Both the position numbers and the translations under genes were made by a program. From contig NZ_JAAIXZ010000006.1 in the NCBI RefSeq assembly GCF_010894435.1, positions 496,001-560,000 on the forward strand: DNA of 64,000 bases, written 5' to 3'. This DNA comes from Pyxidicoccus trucidator. Lineage in GTDB: Bacteria; Myxococcota; Myxococcia; Myxococcales; Myxococcaceae. The notes below the pieces were generated by a model. The model was not told the origin of the DNA. It saw nothing but the letters and a program-made list of their open reading frames with translations, and did not search any database. The number at the start of each line of letters is the position of its first letter. Position 1 is the first letter of the stretch. Shown piece by piece: positions 53,510 through 61,284 of the stretch.

Positions 53510-54289
53510 TTAGTAGAGGTAGTTCAGCGCGGTGATGTCAGAGCTGGTCCACTCGCCCGTCTCCGTCGACCGGAAGCAGGAGTTCATGATGGAGCCGCCC
53601 ACCGTGGCCGTGCTCGGCGTCCCGGGGATGAGGACGGCACCCACGCCCGCGGTGCCCTCGCTGCCGCCGCTGCCGCAGCTGATGGCGCGGTTGTAGTAGT
53701 CGGAGTGACGGAAGCCGACCGCGTGGCCGAGCTCGTGGGTGATGACGTGCTCGTTCACGTCAACGCTGTAGGTGTTCAGGCCGGTGCCGATGTTGATGGT
53801 GCCGTACGGACGGCCGCCCGACGGGAAGCCAGCGGAGCCGCCAGTGCCGGACATGGTCTGCGCGGTGATGGTCGCGGTGCAGCCCGAGCCGCCGCGCTGG
53901 AAGGTGATGCGGAGCCCACGCTGATTGTAGTTGGCGATGGCCGCATCCAGGCCCTGGCTGAGCCGGGTGTAGCTGTTGAACGTGGACGTGGGGTTGATGC
54001 AGATGCGCGTCACGGCCGTGCCGACGGTGTTCGTCGTGCGGTACTGCTCCGGGCCCGCCTCGGACTGGAGCATCTCGCGGGACGCCTCGAGCGTCACGTG
54101 GGCGTCGCGGCCCGTGTACACGGCGCCGTCGACGACCATGATGTCGTCCGCCGGGAAGCCGGCCTCGACCAGGTTGGCGACGATCTCCTCGTTCTCACTC
54201 ATCTGCTCGGCGCCGCCGCAGCCGGACAGCACGCCACAGCTCACCGCGAGGACAGCCGCTCCCTTGAACATCTTCTGGAACTTGAACAT
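53510..54289 (-). CDS. M57-type metalloprotease lipoprotein
   Basis: The 259-residue lipoprotein (VLSGC, Cys24) carries the metzincin zinc motif HELGHAVGFRH at 185-195 (ligands H185, H189, H195) and a following Met in GGSIMNSC for the Met-turn. Its sequence resembles the M57 proteases first described from myxobacteria. The catalytic domain is short and probably needs propeptide removal. It is the first gene of a two-protease operon with the V8-type protease. The stretch 54290-54480 upstream contains a MerR-like palindrome. Confidence 0.85.
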   Translation of the reverse strand: MFKFQKMFKGAAVLAVSCGVLSGCGGAEQMSENEEIVANLVEAGFPADDIMVVDGAVYTGRDAHVTLEASREMLQSEAGPEQYRTTNTVGTAVTRICINPTSTFNSYTRLSQGLDAAIANYNQRGLRITFQRGGSGCTATITAQTMSGTGGSAGFPSGGRPYGTINIGTGLNTYSVDVNEHVITHELGHAVGFRHSDYYNRAISCGSGGSEGTAGVGAVLIPGTPSTATVGGSIMNSCFRSTETGEWTSSDITALNYLY

Positions 54290-54822
54290 TGGGGATTTCC
54301 TCGTACACCTGACTGCGGGGGGACGCGCCGTCCGCCTGGCCTACACCAGCCGCGGCACAACGCGTCCCGACCCTTGAGCAATTGGTGGGCCAATAAATCC
54401 CACAGAGTGAAAAAAGCCGAAAGAGACGCTTTGCCTGGAGTGTCCGTACTCCAGGTCAAGGTCCAGCACTTGTAAATGGATGTGACATCCGCGGGCCTAA
54501 GTCGGCGCCAGCGCTACGGATTCCTCGTGGAAACCCGAGCGTTGCGGAACCACACAGTGATGTCTTGTTATCGGACACCGGCCCCCGGGTCTTAGAAGCC
54601 CCGAGCCGGGTTCAATACGACACACCGTTGGAAATGCTGTCGTTCAAATAAAAATACACCCAGACGAGGTGCGTCACTCCACGACGCACCGCAGCCGGAT
54701 GAATTCATTCTCGGCGCGGCGCGCCAGAAGTTTCCTGGAGAAGTGGCAACGCTTCCGTCCCGGCTGACGGCGGGGACCTGAGGGCCCTGGGGGCCCTCAT
54801 GCCCGGGCAACGTGCCGCGGCA
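54290..54822. other. 533-base intergenic region, relatively AT-rich
   Basis: No gene is supported between the protease operon and the propeller-like lipoprotein. The part nearest the M57 start holds a spaced inverted repeat (annotated separately) and several A/T-rich tracts, which fit promoter function. The other half (about 54480-54820) contains nothing recognisable apart from short runs of A near 54650. Confidence 0.4.
54435..54460 (-). promoter_or_regulatory. MerR-like palindromic promoter element
   Basis: On the minus strand TTGACC (revcomp of 54455-54460) overlaps CCTGGAGT-N6-ACTCCAGG (54435-54456), a perfect 8-bp inverted repeat placed where MerR-family regulators bind, between the -35 and -10. 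It lies about 150 bases upstream of the M57 gene. The -10 is not clear, and no merR-type gene is nearby. Confidence 0.45.
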
Positions 54823-56361
54823 TCACTTCAGCGCGGCCGCCGGAATCTCGACCACGTACGTATCGATGTCCGTGTCGCTGCCACTGCCCCAGTTGGAGTT
54901 GAAGGCCACCCGCGTGAAGTCGCGGTTGACGCTGGCGACCGGCTCCGTCCAATAGCCATTCGACGCGGTGCGGTGGTGCGCCAGCGTGTAGATGGTGGGG
55001 TTGGCCTTGAGCTGCACGGCCATCACCTTGCGATGCAGCCACTGCTGGGCGCCGCCGTAGTCGGCATAGGTGCTGACCACCACCCAGCCCGGCTTGGCGA
55101 ACGCCTTGCCCGAGACGTGCAGCGCCGTCGCGGTGCCGCTCACGTACGTCGAGAACAACGCCGTGCGCACGCCCGTGCGCAGGTTCACCATGAACACGTC
55201 ACCCGCGTTGGACTGGTAGTCGACGGCCACGTAGATGTCGTCGCCGTTGGCGTCCAGCGCGAGGTCCGAGTGCTCGGACTTCGCGAGCAACTGCGTCTGG
55301 GTGCTGAAGTCCCGGGAGAATGCCACCGTGCCCCGCGGACCGTCGCCGGACACCACACAGGAATTGCCGCTGGGGGACATGCTCACATGGTCCGGACGCT
55401 CACCCTGGGTGTCATACATGCCCAGGATGGTGTTGGTGTCGCGGTCCCAGGTGAACACGCCAACGCTGCTCCAGCTTGCCGTGTCGACCATGAAGCACCA
55501 GTAGCGTCCGTTCGCCGAGGGTGAGCCCTCCGACTTCGTCCAGGCCGCCGCCGCGGTCGGCCACCTGGCCTTCAGCCGTGCGCCAAAGTCACCCACGACG
55601 CGAGAGGCTCCAGTCGACACGTTCAGCTCGTGGAGCGTCATTCCGACGCCATTGGTGGGCAGGTAGTACAGCAGGTCGGGATTCGTCGGGTGCCATTGCG
55701 GCTCCGCGTCCCCGCCCGGGCCCGACAGCTGCTTCAGGTGCGCGCGGGTGTTGGCGTCATACACATGCCAATGCCCATCAATGGCGTACACCAGCTGTTT
55801 CGTGCTGTTCGAGTTGAAGGCCTGACGGCGCGAATAGTCGTTTCGGGCAAAGTCCGCCAGGCCGTCGGCGGCGTGGTCGGTGGCGCGTACGACACACGTC
55901 TTGTAGGTGGGCTCCGAGACCGCCACTCCCTTGGCGGGCTTCGCCAGCGCGGGGATGGGGTTGGCCTGGCGGGTGCTGGTCAGAGCGAAGTCCGCGGCAT
56001 AGAACGAGGCACACGCAGGGCTGAGCGCCGGCTCGTTCGTTGGGGCTGGCTGCGTGCGGCGCTGGCACGTCTTGAACTGGCCGGGCGCCGGATCCGAACT
56101 GAAGAAGCAATACACGCGGCCCGCAGGCAACTCTCGGGTGACCCAGCTGTCGCCGACACCGAACCTGACGGTCGACGGCTGAGCCAGCGTGAAATACTGA
56201 TACTGGTCCGCGACCTTCTCCCAGCCCTCTTCGACGAGTGTAGCGCTGTCCGGCTCGGGCTCGGTGCCGTTGTCGAGCGTTCCGCCGCCACAGCCCACCC
56301 AGGCGAGACACACCAGCGCCACCCTCCACACAGTCACGTCGCACTTCAAACCAGGATTCAT
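54823..56361 (-). CDS. lipoprotein with WD40/TolB-like propeller, unknown
   Basis: The 512-residue lipoprotein (CLAWVGC, Cys about 24) has a poorly conserved N-terminal part with a Cys-containing loop (CQRRTQPAPT...ACASFY). A long C-terminal region follows with repeated strand motifs such as HWHVYDANTRAHLKQL, GDAEPQWHPTNPDLLYYLP, TWDRDTNTILGMYDTQG and DHVSMSPSGNSCVV, suggestive of a six- or seven-bladed beta-propeller of the TolB/WD40-like kind. No catalytic site is recognised. ATG 56361 follows GAGGAG. Confidence 0.6.
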   Translation of the reverse strand: MNPGLKCDVTVWRVALVCLAWVGCGGGTLDNGTEPEPDSATLVEEGWEKVADQYQYFTLAQPSTVRFGVGDSWVTRELPAGRVYCFFSSDPAPGQFKTCQRRTQPAPTNEPALSPACASFYAADFALTSTRQANPIPALAKPAKGVAVSEPTYKTCVVRATDHAADGLADFARNDYSRRQAFNSNSTKQLVYAIDGHWHVYDANTRAHLKQLSGPGGDAEPQWHPTNPDLLYYLPTNGVGMTLHELNVSTGASRVVGDFGARLKARWPTAAAAWTKSEGSPSANGRYWCFMVDTASWSSVGVFTWDRDTNTILGMYDTQGERPDHVSMSPSGNSCVVSGDGPRGTVAFSRDFSTQTQLLAKSEHSDLALDANGDDIYVAVDYQSNAGDVFMVNLRTGVRTALFSTYVSGTATALHVSGKAFAKPGWVVVSTYADYGGAQQWLHRKVMAVQLKANPTIYTLAHHRTASNGYWTEPVASVNRDFTRVAFNSNWGSGSDTDIDTYVVEIPAAALK

Positions 56362-56817
56362 GTCGAACACTCCTCATAGAAGCGAGAGGGATTGTCGTCG
56401 CCCGATGCAATGGCTGGCGCAGGCCTCCATCGACCTCAGGCTCCGTTCCCATGACGTACGCAACAGCGAGAGCCGCGAGGAACAGCTCGGCGCGAGCAAT
56501 CTCCTCGGGGCGGCCCCGGTGATTCAACGAAAGTTGCGCGGTGAAGCAGAGCAATCTCTGGACCAACAGCAGGGCGCGCTCCGCCACAGCGGGAACGGGC
56601 CTTTCGCGCCCGGAGCGACAGGGCTCGCGGTGTGGACTGTCCTCCTCAGACTGTGGGCTCATTGCGGTAGCGCGCGAGCCCGGCGGACGCGCTCGCCCGC
56701 ATCGAGGCACCAGTTTCGCTATGGTATCTCAGAAACTAAAACATCTTGATTTCCCATGCACCGAGGATGCGGAATCTGCTTAAACTTGATTTCTTAACCT
56801 GTCCTGGAGAACTCATC
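56362..56817. other. 456-base divergent intergenic region
   Basis: No gene is supported here. The last 100 bases (about 56720-56817) are clearly AT-rich, with TTAAACTTGATTTCTTAACC around 56780, and probably hold the promoter of the discoidin-esterase gene; GGAGA at 56805-56809 is its ribosome site. Confidence 0.4.
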
Positions 56818-58815
56818 TTGATAAGGAAAGTCATCGCAGTGGGGAGTTGGGCCGGTGCCCTGGTGCTCGCGAGCTGTGGAGGTGCCTCCGGCGCGCCCTC
56901 GGAGGAGTCCTCGAAGGCCTCCGCGATGAACGACGGGCTCATCAACGTCACCTTGCTCAAGCCCGCGACGGCGTCCCACACCCAGCAGGACCCATACTTC
57001 CCGCCGGAGAAGGCAGTGGATGGGAACATCACCGCGGACGACTCGCGGTGGTGTCCCGGCCCCTACCTCAGCGGCCCCCGCCATCTGGACATCGACCTGC
57101 AGGGCACGTTCGACCTGCACCGGGTGGAGCTGTACACGGGCTACCAGGACATCCGCCCCGTCGGGAGCTACGACCTGCTCTACCACGACGGTACGGGCTG
57201 GCTCTCCATCCCAGGAGCCGCGAGGACGGGCAACACCAGCGTCGCCGTCTCCACCACCTTCAGCCAGGTGGTGCGTGGCCAGAAGGTGCGGCTCCTGTGC
57301 AATGAGCCCATCGAGGAGAACTGCCGGGTGAAGGAGTTCTGGGTCTTCGGCGCGCCCGTTGCCCCTGGCGCGAATCAGGCGCCCACGGCCAATGCGGGGG
57401 TGGACCAGAGCTTGGTGCTGCCCTCCTCGGGCCTCGCGCTGACAGGCTCGGGCACCGACTCGGACGGAAACATCACCTCCTATGCCTGGACCCAGGTGAG
57501 CGGCCCTGCCGCCTCTCTGAGTGGGGCAAACACGCCATCGCTCTCCGTCAGCGGCCTCGCCGTCGGGACGCTCGTCTTCCGCCTCACAGTCACCGACGAC
57601 GACGGCGCCACCCACTCCGACGACGTGACGGTGACGGTCTCCAACGCCAACACGCTGAGCAACGTGACGCGCCTCAAGCCGACCACCGCCATGAATGCCA
57701 GCGGCACCCTGCTCGCCGCGCGAGCCACCGACGACAACCTCTCCACTCGCTGGGAGTCCAACCACGCGTTTCGTCCGGGCACGTACCTCGACGTGGACCT
57801 CCAGGGGGCCTACCAGCTCCACAGCGCGGAGGTGCACCTGTCCTTCTCCACCGACTCCGCCGCCGCCATGGCGAACTTCGATATCCAGGCGTGGGATGGC
57901 GGCTGCTGGAAGACCATTCCCGGCGCCTCCGTGCGGAACAACCCCACGACGACCACCCTGAAGACCCTGACCTTCTCCTCGCCCGTGGTTGCCACCAAGG
58001 TCCGCGTGCTCTGCCTCGATGGTGGCCGGAGCTGCATGGTGCGCGAGCTGAAGGTGCAGGGGCAGCCCGCCGCCGAGCCCACCGGCGCCCTCACGTGCCC
58101 GGCCGGTGAACAGATTGCCGTGCAAAGCGCGCGCTACGCCTACGCGCTGTTCCTGCCCGCCGGCTACAACGCGGACCGCGTCGCGCGATGGCCGCTCGTC
58201 ATCTCCCTGCACGGCTACGGCGGCAGGACGCTGAACGATGACCACTCAGCCCCGGCCAGCAATGCGGAAGGGCTCGCCTGGAACCTGAACTCCGCCACCT
58301 TCCGCGCGGGCTTCGGCGCCATCGCGGTGTCGCCCAACTTCTTCCGTGTCAACGAAAGCGGGCAGGCGTCGTTCAACAACCCCACCCTCATGGCACTGCT
58401 GGAGGACTTGAAGAGGGACTACCTGGTGGACACGGACCGCGTCTACTTCACCGGCTTCAGCGGAGGCGCCAACTCGCTCTACGAAGTCGACGGGCTCCCG
58501 GCGAACATGCCGAAGGCCGCCGCCTTCGTCCCCATCGCCGTCACCGCCACCCCCGCGAACGTCGCCAACATCTGCAACCTGCGCACGCTCCCCATCTGGC
58601 CCTTCCACGGCGGCAGCGACTCCCAGGGCCAGCCGGACAAGTCGACGGGACTGAAGACGAAGCTGGAGACGCAGTGCGGCGGCACCACGAGCGCGATGCT
58701 GAATCCCACCGTCTATCCCGGCGTGGGCCACGACGCCGCGCTGTGGCGGACGGCCTACGCGACGCCAGCGCTCTGGGACTGGCTCTTCCAGCAGCGCATC
58801 AGCAACCGGCAGTGA
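56818..58815 (+). CDS. secreted discoidin-PKD-discoidin-esterase
   Basis: The 665-residue lipoprotein (LVLASC, Cys about 21) has a domain order readable in the sequence. First comes a discoidin/F5-8C-type sugar-binding domain (about 45-180), then a PKD domain (about 190-275, SYAWTQVSGPAASLSG, LVFRLTVTDDDG), a second discoidin domain (about 280-420), and a C-terminal alpha/beta hydrolase (about 425-665). Nucleophile Ser548 lies in GFSGGAN, an Asp in HGGSDSQGQPD, and His638 in GVGHD. The esterase resembles PHB-depolymerase/feruloyl-esterase-like enzymes (LpqC type) acting on polymer-linked esters. The inferred start is TTG 56818 with GGAGA upstream. Confidence 0.75.
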   Translation: MIRKVIAVGSWAGALVLASCGGASGAPSEESSKASAMNDGLINVTLLKPATASHTQQDPYFPPEKAVDGNITADDSRWCPGPYLSGPRHLDIDLQGTFDLHRVELYTGYQDIRPVGSYDLLYHDGTGWLSIPGAARTGNTSVAVSTTFSQVVRGQKVRLLCNEPIEENCRVKEFWVFGAPVAPGANQAPTANAGVDQSLVLPSSGLALTGSGTDSDGNITSYAWTQVSGPAASLSGANTPSLSVSGLAVGTLVFRLTVTDDDGATHSDDVTVTVSNANTLSNVTRLKPTTAMNASGTLLAARATDDNLSTRWESNHAFRPGTYLDVDLQGAYQLHSAEVHLSFSTDSAAAMANFDIQAWDGGCWKTIPGASVRNNPTTTTLKTLTFSSPVVATKVRVLCLDGGRSCMVRELKVQGQPAAEPTGALTCPAGEQIAVQSARYAYALFLPAGYNADRVARWPLVISLHGYGGRTLNDDHSAPASNAEGLAWNLNSATFRAGFGAIAVSPNFFRVNESGQASFNNPTLMALLEDLKRDYLVDTDRVYFTGFSGGANSLYEVDGLPANMPKAAAFVPIAVTATPANVANICNLRTLPIWPFHGGSDSQGQPDKSTGLKTKLETQCGGTTSAMLNPTVYPGVGHDAALWRTAYATPALWDWLFQQRISNRQ

Positions 58816-58883
58816 CACGGGCCGCCAGGTGAGGCCTGGCAGCAGGCCCCTTGCGTGCGGAGGGACGGCACGCGAGGGGCACG

Positions 58884-59219
58884 TCAGGACGGCTGGCCCC
58901 GCCTCACGGGTTCAACGAGCGGCTCCGCCGCGGGCTTTGTCGCAACAACCACGGCATCCTCGGCAAGCAATGGCGGTCCTGCCTCCAGCACCCAGACGTT
59001 TCCAAGCATGTCGCCCGCGCAGATGATGTCCTGAGCCATGGCGATGGTGTTGAAGCTGCTGCATCCAAAAATGGTTTGCAGGCAACTTTGGGACTGCAGG
59101 TCCCAGAGCTTCAGGGTGCGGTCTTCAGACGCGGAGATCGCGAAGCGGCCATCCGGCGTGAGGGCACAGGAATTCACTGACGCCTCATGCCCCGCGAGTT
59201 CGAGGCCTCGACCGCGGCG
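58884..59219 (-). pseudogene. C-terminal WD40-repeat fragment
   Basis: About 110 codons encode one clear WD40 repeat, GLELAGHEASVNSCALTPDG then RFAISASEDRTLKLWDL, and part of a next one (IAMAQDIICAGDMLGNVWVLE). No start with ribosome site exists; the frame begins just after the stop of the AHSA1-like gene. WD40 proteins of this type normally have seven or more repeats, often after a kinase or STAND domain, so this is a truncated remnant or the stable tail of a deleted gene. Confidence 0.55.
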
Positions 59220-59222
59220 CGC

Positions 59223-59699
59223 TCACTCGAACATGCTGGCGAGCTGCTCCAGCGACAGTCGCGCGCCCTCCTCGTTGTCCTCGGGCTTGATACCGGGGGG
59301 CAGTTGCTCGAAGTGCAGAGTGACCTCCGTACCGCCGGGGGCGTCCTCGAAGGTCACCGTCAGCCGCATCTCGCCATGGAAGCTTGAATCCGGACTGTCA
59401 AAGGTAACCGCCTCGACAATCCTCCGGGGCGGGGCCAGCTCCAGGAAGCGCACGCGGACCCGGTCCTCATGCTCCCCGGTCTTCCCGCGGAAGGTCTGCT
59501 CATCCGGCGGATAATAGAGAGACATCACATACCCGCCCCCTACCCTGGCATCGAACTCATGGATGACGCCTGTCATCTCCGCGGGCGGGAGCCAGGCTGC
59601 GATGGCGTTCGGGTCGAGGAAGGCCTGGTAGAGGGCTTCGGGTTGCGCCCGGATGATCCGGGAGTTGCGGGTCGACGCGGCTACAGGTTCCGAGGACAT
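59223..59699 (-). CDS. SRPBCC/AHSA1-like protein
   Basis: The 158-residue protein has the START-like SRPBCC fold typical of AHSA1-domain proteins: IIRAQPEALYQAFLDPNAIAAWLPP, EFDARVGGGYVMSLYY, ELAPPRRIVEAVTF, MRLTVTFEDAPGGTEVTLHFEQLP and a C-terminal helix ending in SLEQLASMFE. Such proteins bind small hydrophobic molecules. GGAGCTG precedes ATG 59699. Confidence 0.8.
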   Translation of the reverse strand: MSSEPVAASTRNSRIIRAQPEALYQAFLDPNAIAAWLPPAEMTGVIHEFDARVGGGYVMSLYYPPDEQTFRGKTGEHEDRVRVRFLELAPPRRIVEAVTFDSPDSSFHGEMRLTVTFEDAPGGTEVTLHFEQLPPGIKPEDNEEGARLSLEQLASMFE

Positions 59700-59860
59700 G
59701 GGCAGCTCCGTATGGGGTTGGCGGAAGATTCTACCGTACGTCACCGCGACGCTGAGTGTGGCGTCTTCAGGGGACGGTGTAACCCCAGAACCCGGCTCAG
59801 CCGCGTTGCGTCGAGATTGCGTGACTGTCCTTGACATCCGGGGTTCTCTAATCTTGAATA

Positions 59861-59875
59861 TGAAACTCATTATCA
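59861..59875. promoter_or_regulatory. Fur box upstream of the iron-regulated lipoprotein
   Basis: TGAAACTCATTATCA matches the 7-1-7 Fur consensus TGATAATNATTATCA at 12 of 14 informative positions. TTGACA at 59831-59836 may be the -35 of the promoter it overlaps. It lies 17 bases before the start of the lipoprotein gene. Confidence 0.7.
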
Positions 59876-59892
59876 TCTCATATGAGGCTTGG

Positions 59893-61122
59893 ATGAAGAA
59901 GAACGCGAGGCGTTTCGGCATGGGCAGCATCTCCGGGGGGGCACTGGCATGCGCCGCGTTCCTCGTCGCGGCATGCGGCGAGGACGAAGTTCCCACTCCG
60001 ACCGAACCCGGCACCGAACCGCAGTACCTCATCCACTCGGCGGTCCAGACGGGCGACACCCGGATGAACTACTTCACCCTGGTCGACTCGCTCGACCAGG
60101 CCACCCGGCTCGACTACACGAACTCGCTCGAGCTGCCGGGCCGGCCGCGGCTCTACGCGGCGCAGGGCATCGGCTTCTTCGCCATTGGCGGAGGAGAGGC
60201 GCCCACCATCACCCGCTACGAGCTGAAGGATGGGCGGCTGGTGGCCGGCAGCAGCATCTCACTGGCTGCTCAGGGCGTGCGGGCGATGGGCGCCCAGGCC
60301 GTGCTCTTCATCAGCCCGACGAAGGCCTACTACAAGGACGACGCCCAGGCGCAGATCATCGTCTGGAACCCGACCGAGATGGTCATCGTGAAGACCCTCC
60401 CCCTCCCCCGGGAGCTCGTCAAGCAGGGCTACGTCACCAGCTTGAGCCAGTGGGCCAGCCGCACGGGCGAGGCCTTCTTCACGGTGGGCTGGACCACCAC
60501 CACGTATGACCGCGTCCTGCCCGGCACCGTGCTGGTGCGCCTGGACACGACGACAGACGAGCTGACGCAGGTCTCCGACGAGCGCTGCCGCGACATCTTC
60601 AAGACGGCGAAGCTGGGCGACACGCTTTACTTCTTCAGCGGCGTCATCAACGGCCTGGGCCATACGGCCTACAGCAGCCAGAACGGCGGCCAGCAGGACT
60701 GCATCCTGCGCATCACCCCGGGCCAGCGGACCTTCGACGCCAACTACCTCGGCACCGTCGCCCCGGCGCTCGGAGCCAACAAGGTCGGCACCGTCATCGC
60801 GGTGACCGAGGACGGCAAGGCCTGGGTCCAGGTCGCCGACACCACCATCACCCCGTCCGCGCCGGGCACGACCTACAGCGAGTGGTACAGCAAGGGCTGG
60901 AGCTGGTGGAGCCTGCCCCTCGAGAGCCTCACCAGCCCCGCGCGAGTGCAGGCAGAGCCCGGCGCCTATAGCGGCTTCGCCGCGAGCACGGGCGAGAGCT
61001 TCTTCATCAGCCAGAGCTCGCTGGACTACTCCGTGTCCACCCTGACGGAGCTCAGCTCCGGCACGCCGAAGGCCGGCGTGTCCTTCCCCGGCTTCGTGCT
61101 CGACGTGGCGCGGGTCCGCTAG
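59893..61122 (+). CDS. iron-regulated lipoprotein, propeller-like
   Basis: The 409-residue lipoprotein (FLVAAC, Cys about 28) has a mature part with multiple beta-propeller-like segments (LYAAQGIGFFAIGGGEAP, VLFISPTKAYYKDDAQAQIIVWNP, DTLYFFSGVINGLGHTAYS, VIAVTEDGKAWVQVADT). Because a Fur box lies in its promoter and a siderophore operon follows, it is probably a surface siderophore-binding or iron-uptake-associated protein. ATG 59893 with GAGG is preferred; the ATG at 59860 would translate through the Fur box. Confidence 0.65.
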   Translation: MKKNARRFGMGSISGGALACAAFLVAACGEDEVPTPTEPGTEPQYLIHSAVQTGDTRMNYFTLVDSLDQATRLDYTNSLELPGRPRLYAAQGIGFFAIGGGEAPTITRYELKDGRLVAGSSISLAAQGVRAMGAQAVLFISPTKAYYKDDAQAQIIVWNPTEMVIVKTLPLPRELVKQGYVTSLSQWASRTGEAFFTVGWTTTTYDRVLPGTVLVRLDTTTDELTQVSDERCRDIFKTAKLGDTLYFFSGVINGLGHTAYSSQNGGQQDCILRITPGQRTFDANYLGTVAPALGANKVGTVIAVTEDGKAWVQVADTTITPSAPGTTYSEWYSKGWSWWSLPLESLTSPARVQAEPGAYSGFAASTGESFFISQSSLDYSVSTLTELSSGTPKAGVSFPGFVLDVARVR

Positions 61123-61132
61123 CAACACCCAG

Positions 61133-61165
61133 GGGGCACCGCGGGCCTGACGCTCGCGGTTCCCC
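61133..61165 (+). terminator. hairpin after the lipoprotein gene
   Basis: GGGGCACCGCG and CGCGGTTCCCC form an 11-bp stem with one mismatch around an 11-base loop, ten bases after the stop. Confidence 0.55.
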
Positions 61166-61245
61166 TGTCCCATCCCCTCAGTGGCAGGAGCGGTCGCGGC
61201 TTCCTCGCGCACCCGCAAGGCCGACGTGTGTCCCGAAGTTGACTT

Positions 61246-61260
61246 TGATTATCATCATTG
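61246..61260. promoter_or_regulatory. Fur-box-like site of the siderophore operon
   Basis: TGATTATCATCATTG, extended by AAATCA, resembles overlapping 6-1-6 Fur half-sites (GATTATCATCATTGAAATC). It follows TTGACT (61239-61244), a good -35, so Fur bound here would block the promoter of the decarboxylase-synthetase operon. Confidence 0.65.
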
Positions 61261-61284
61261 AAATCAAAATTGGAGAAAATTACC

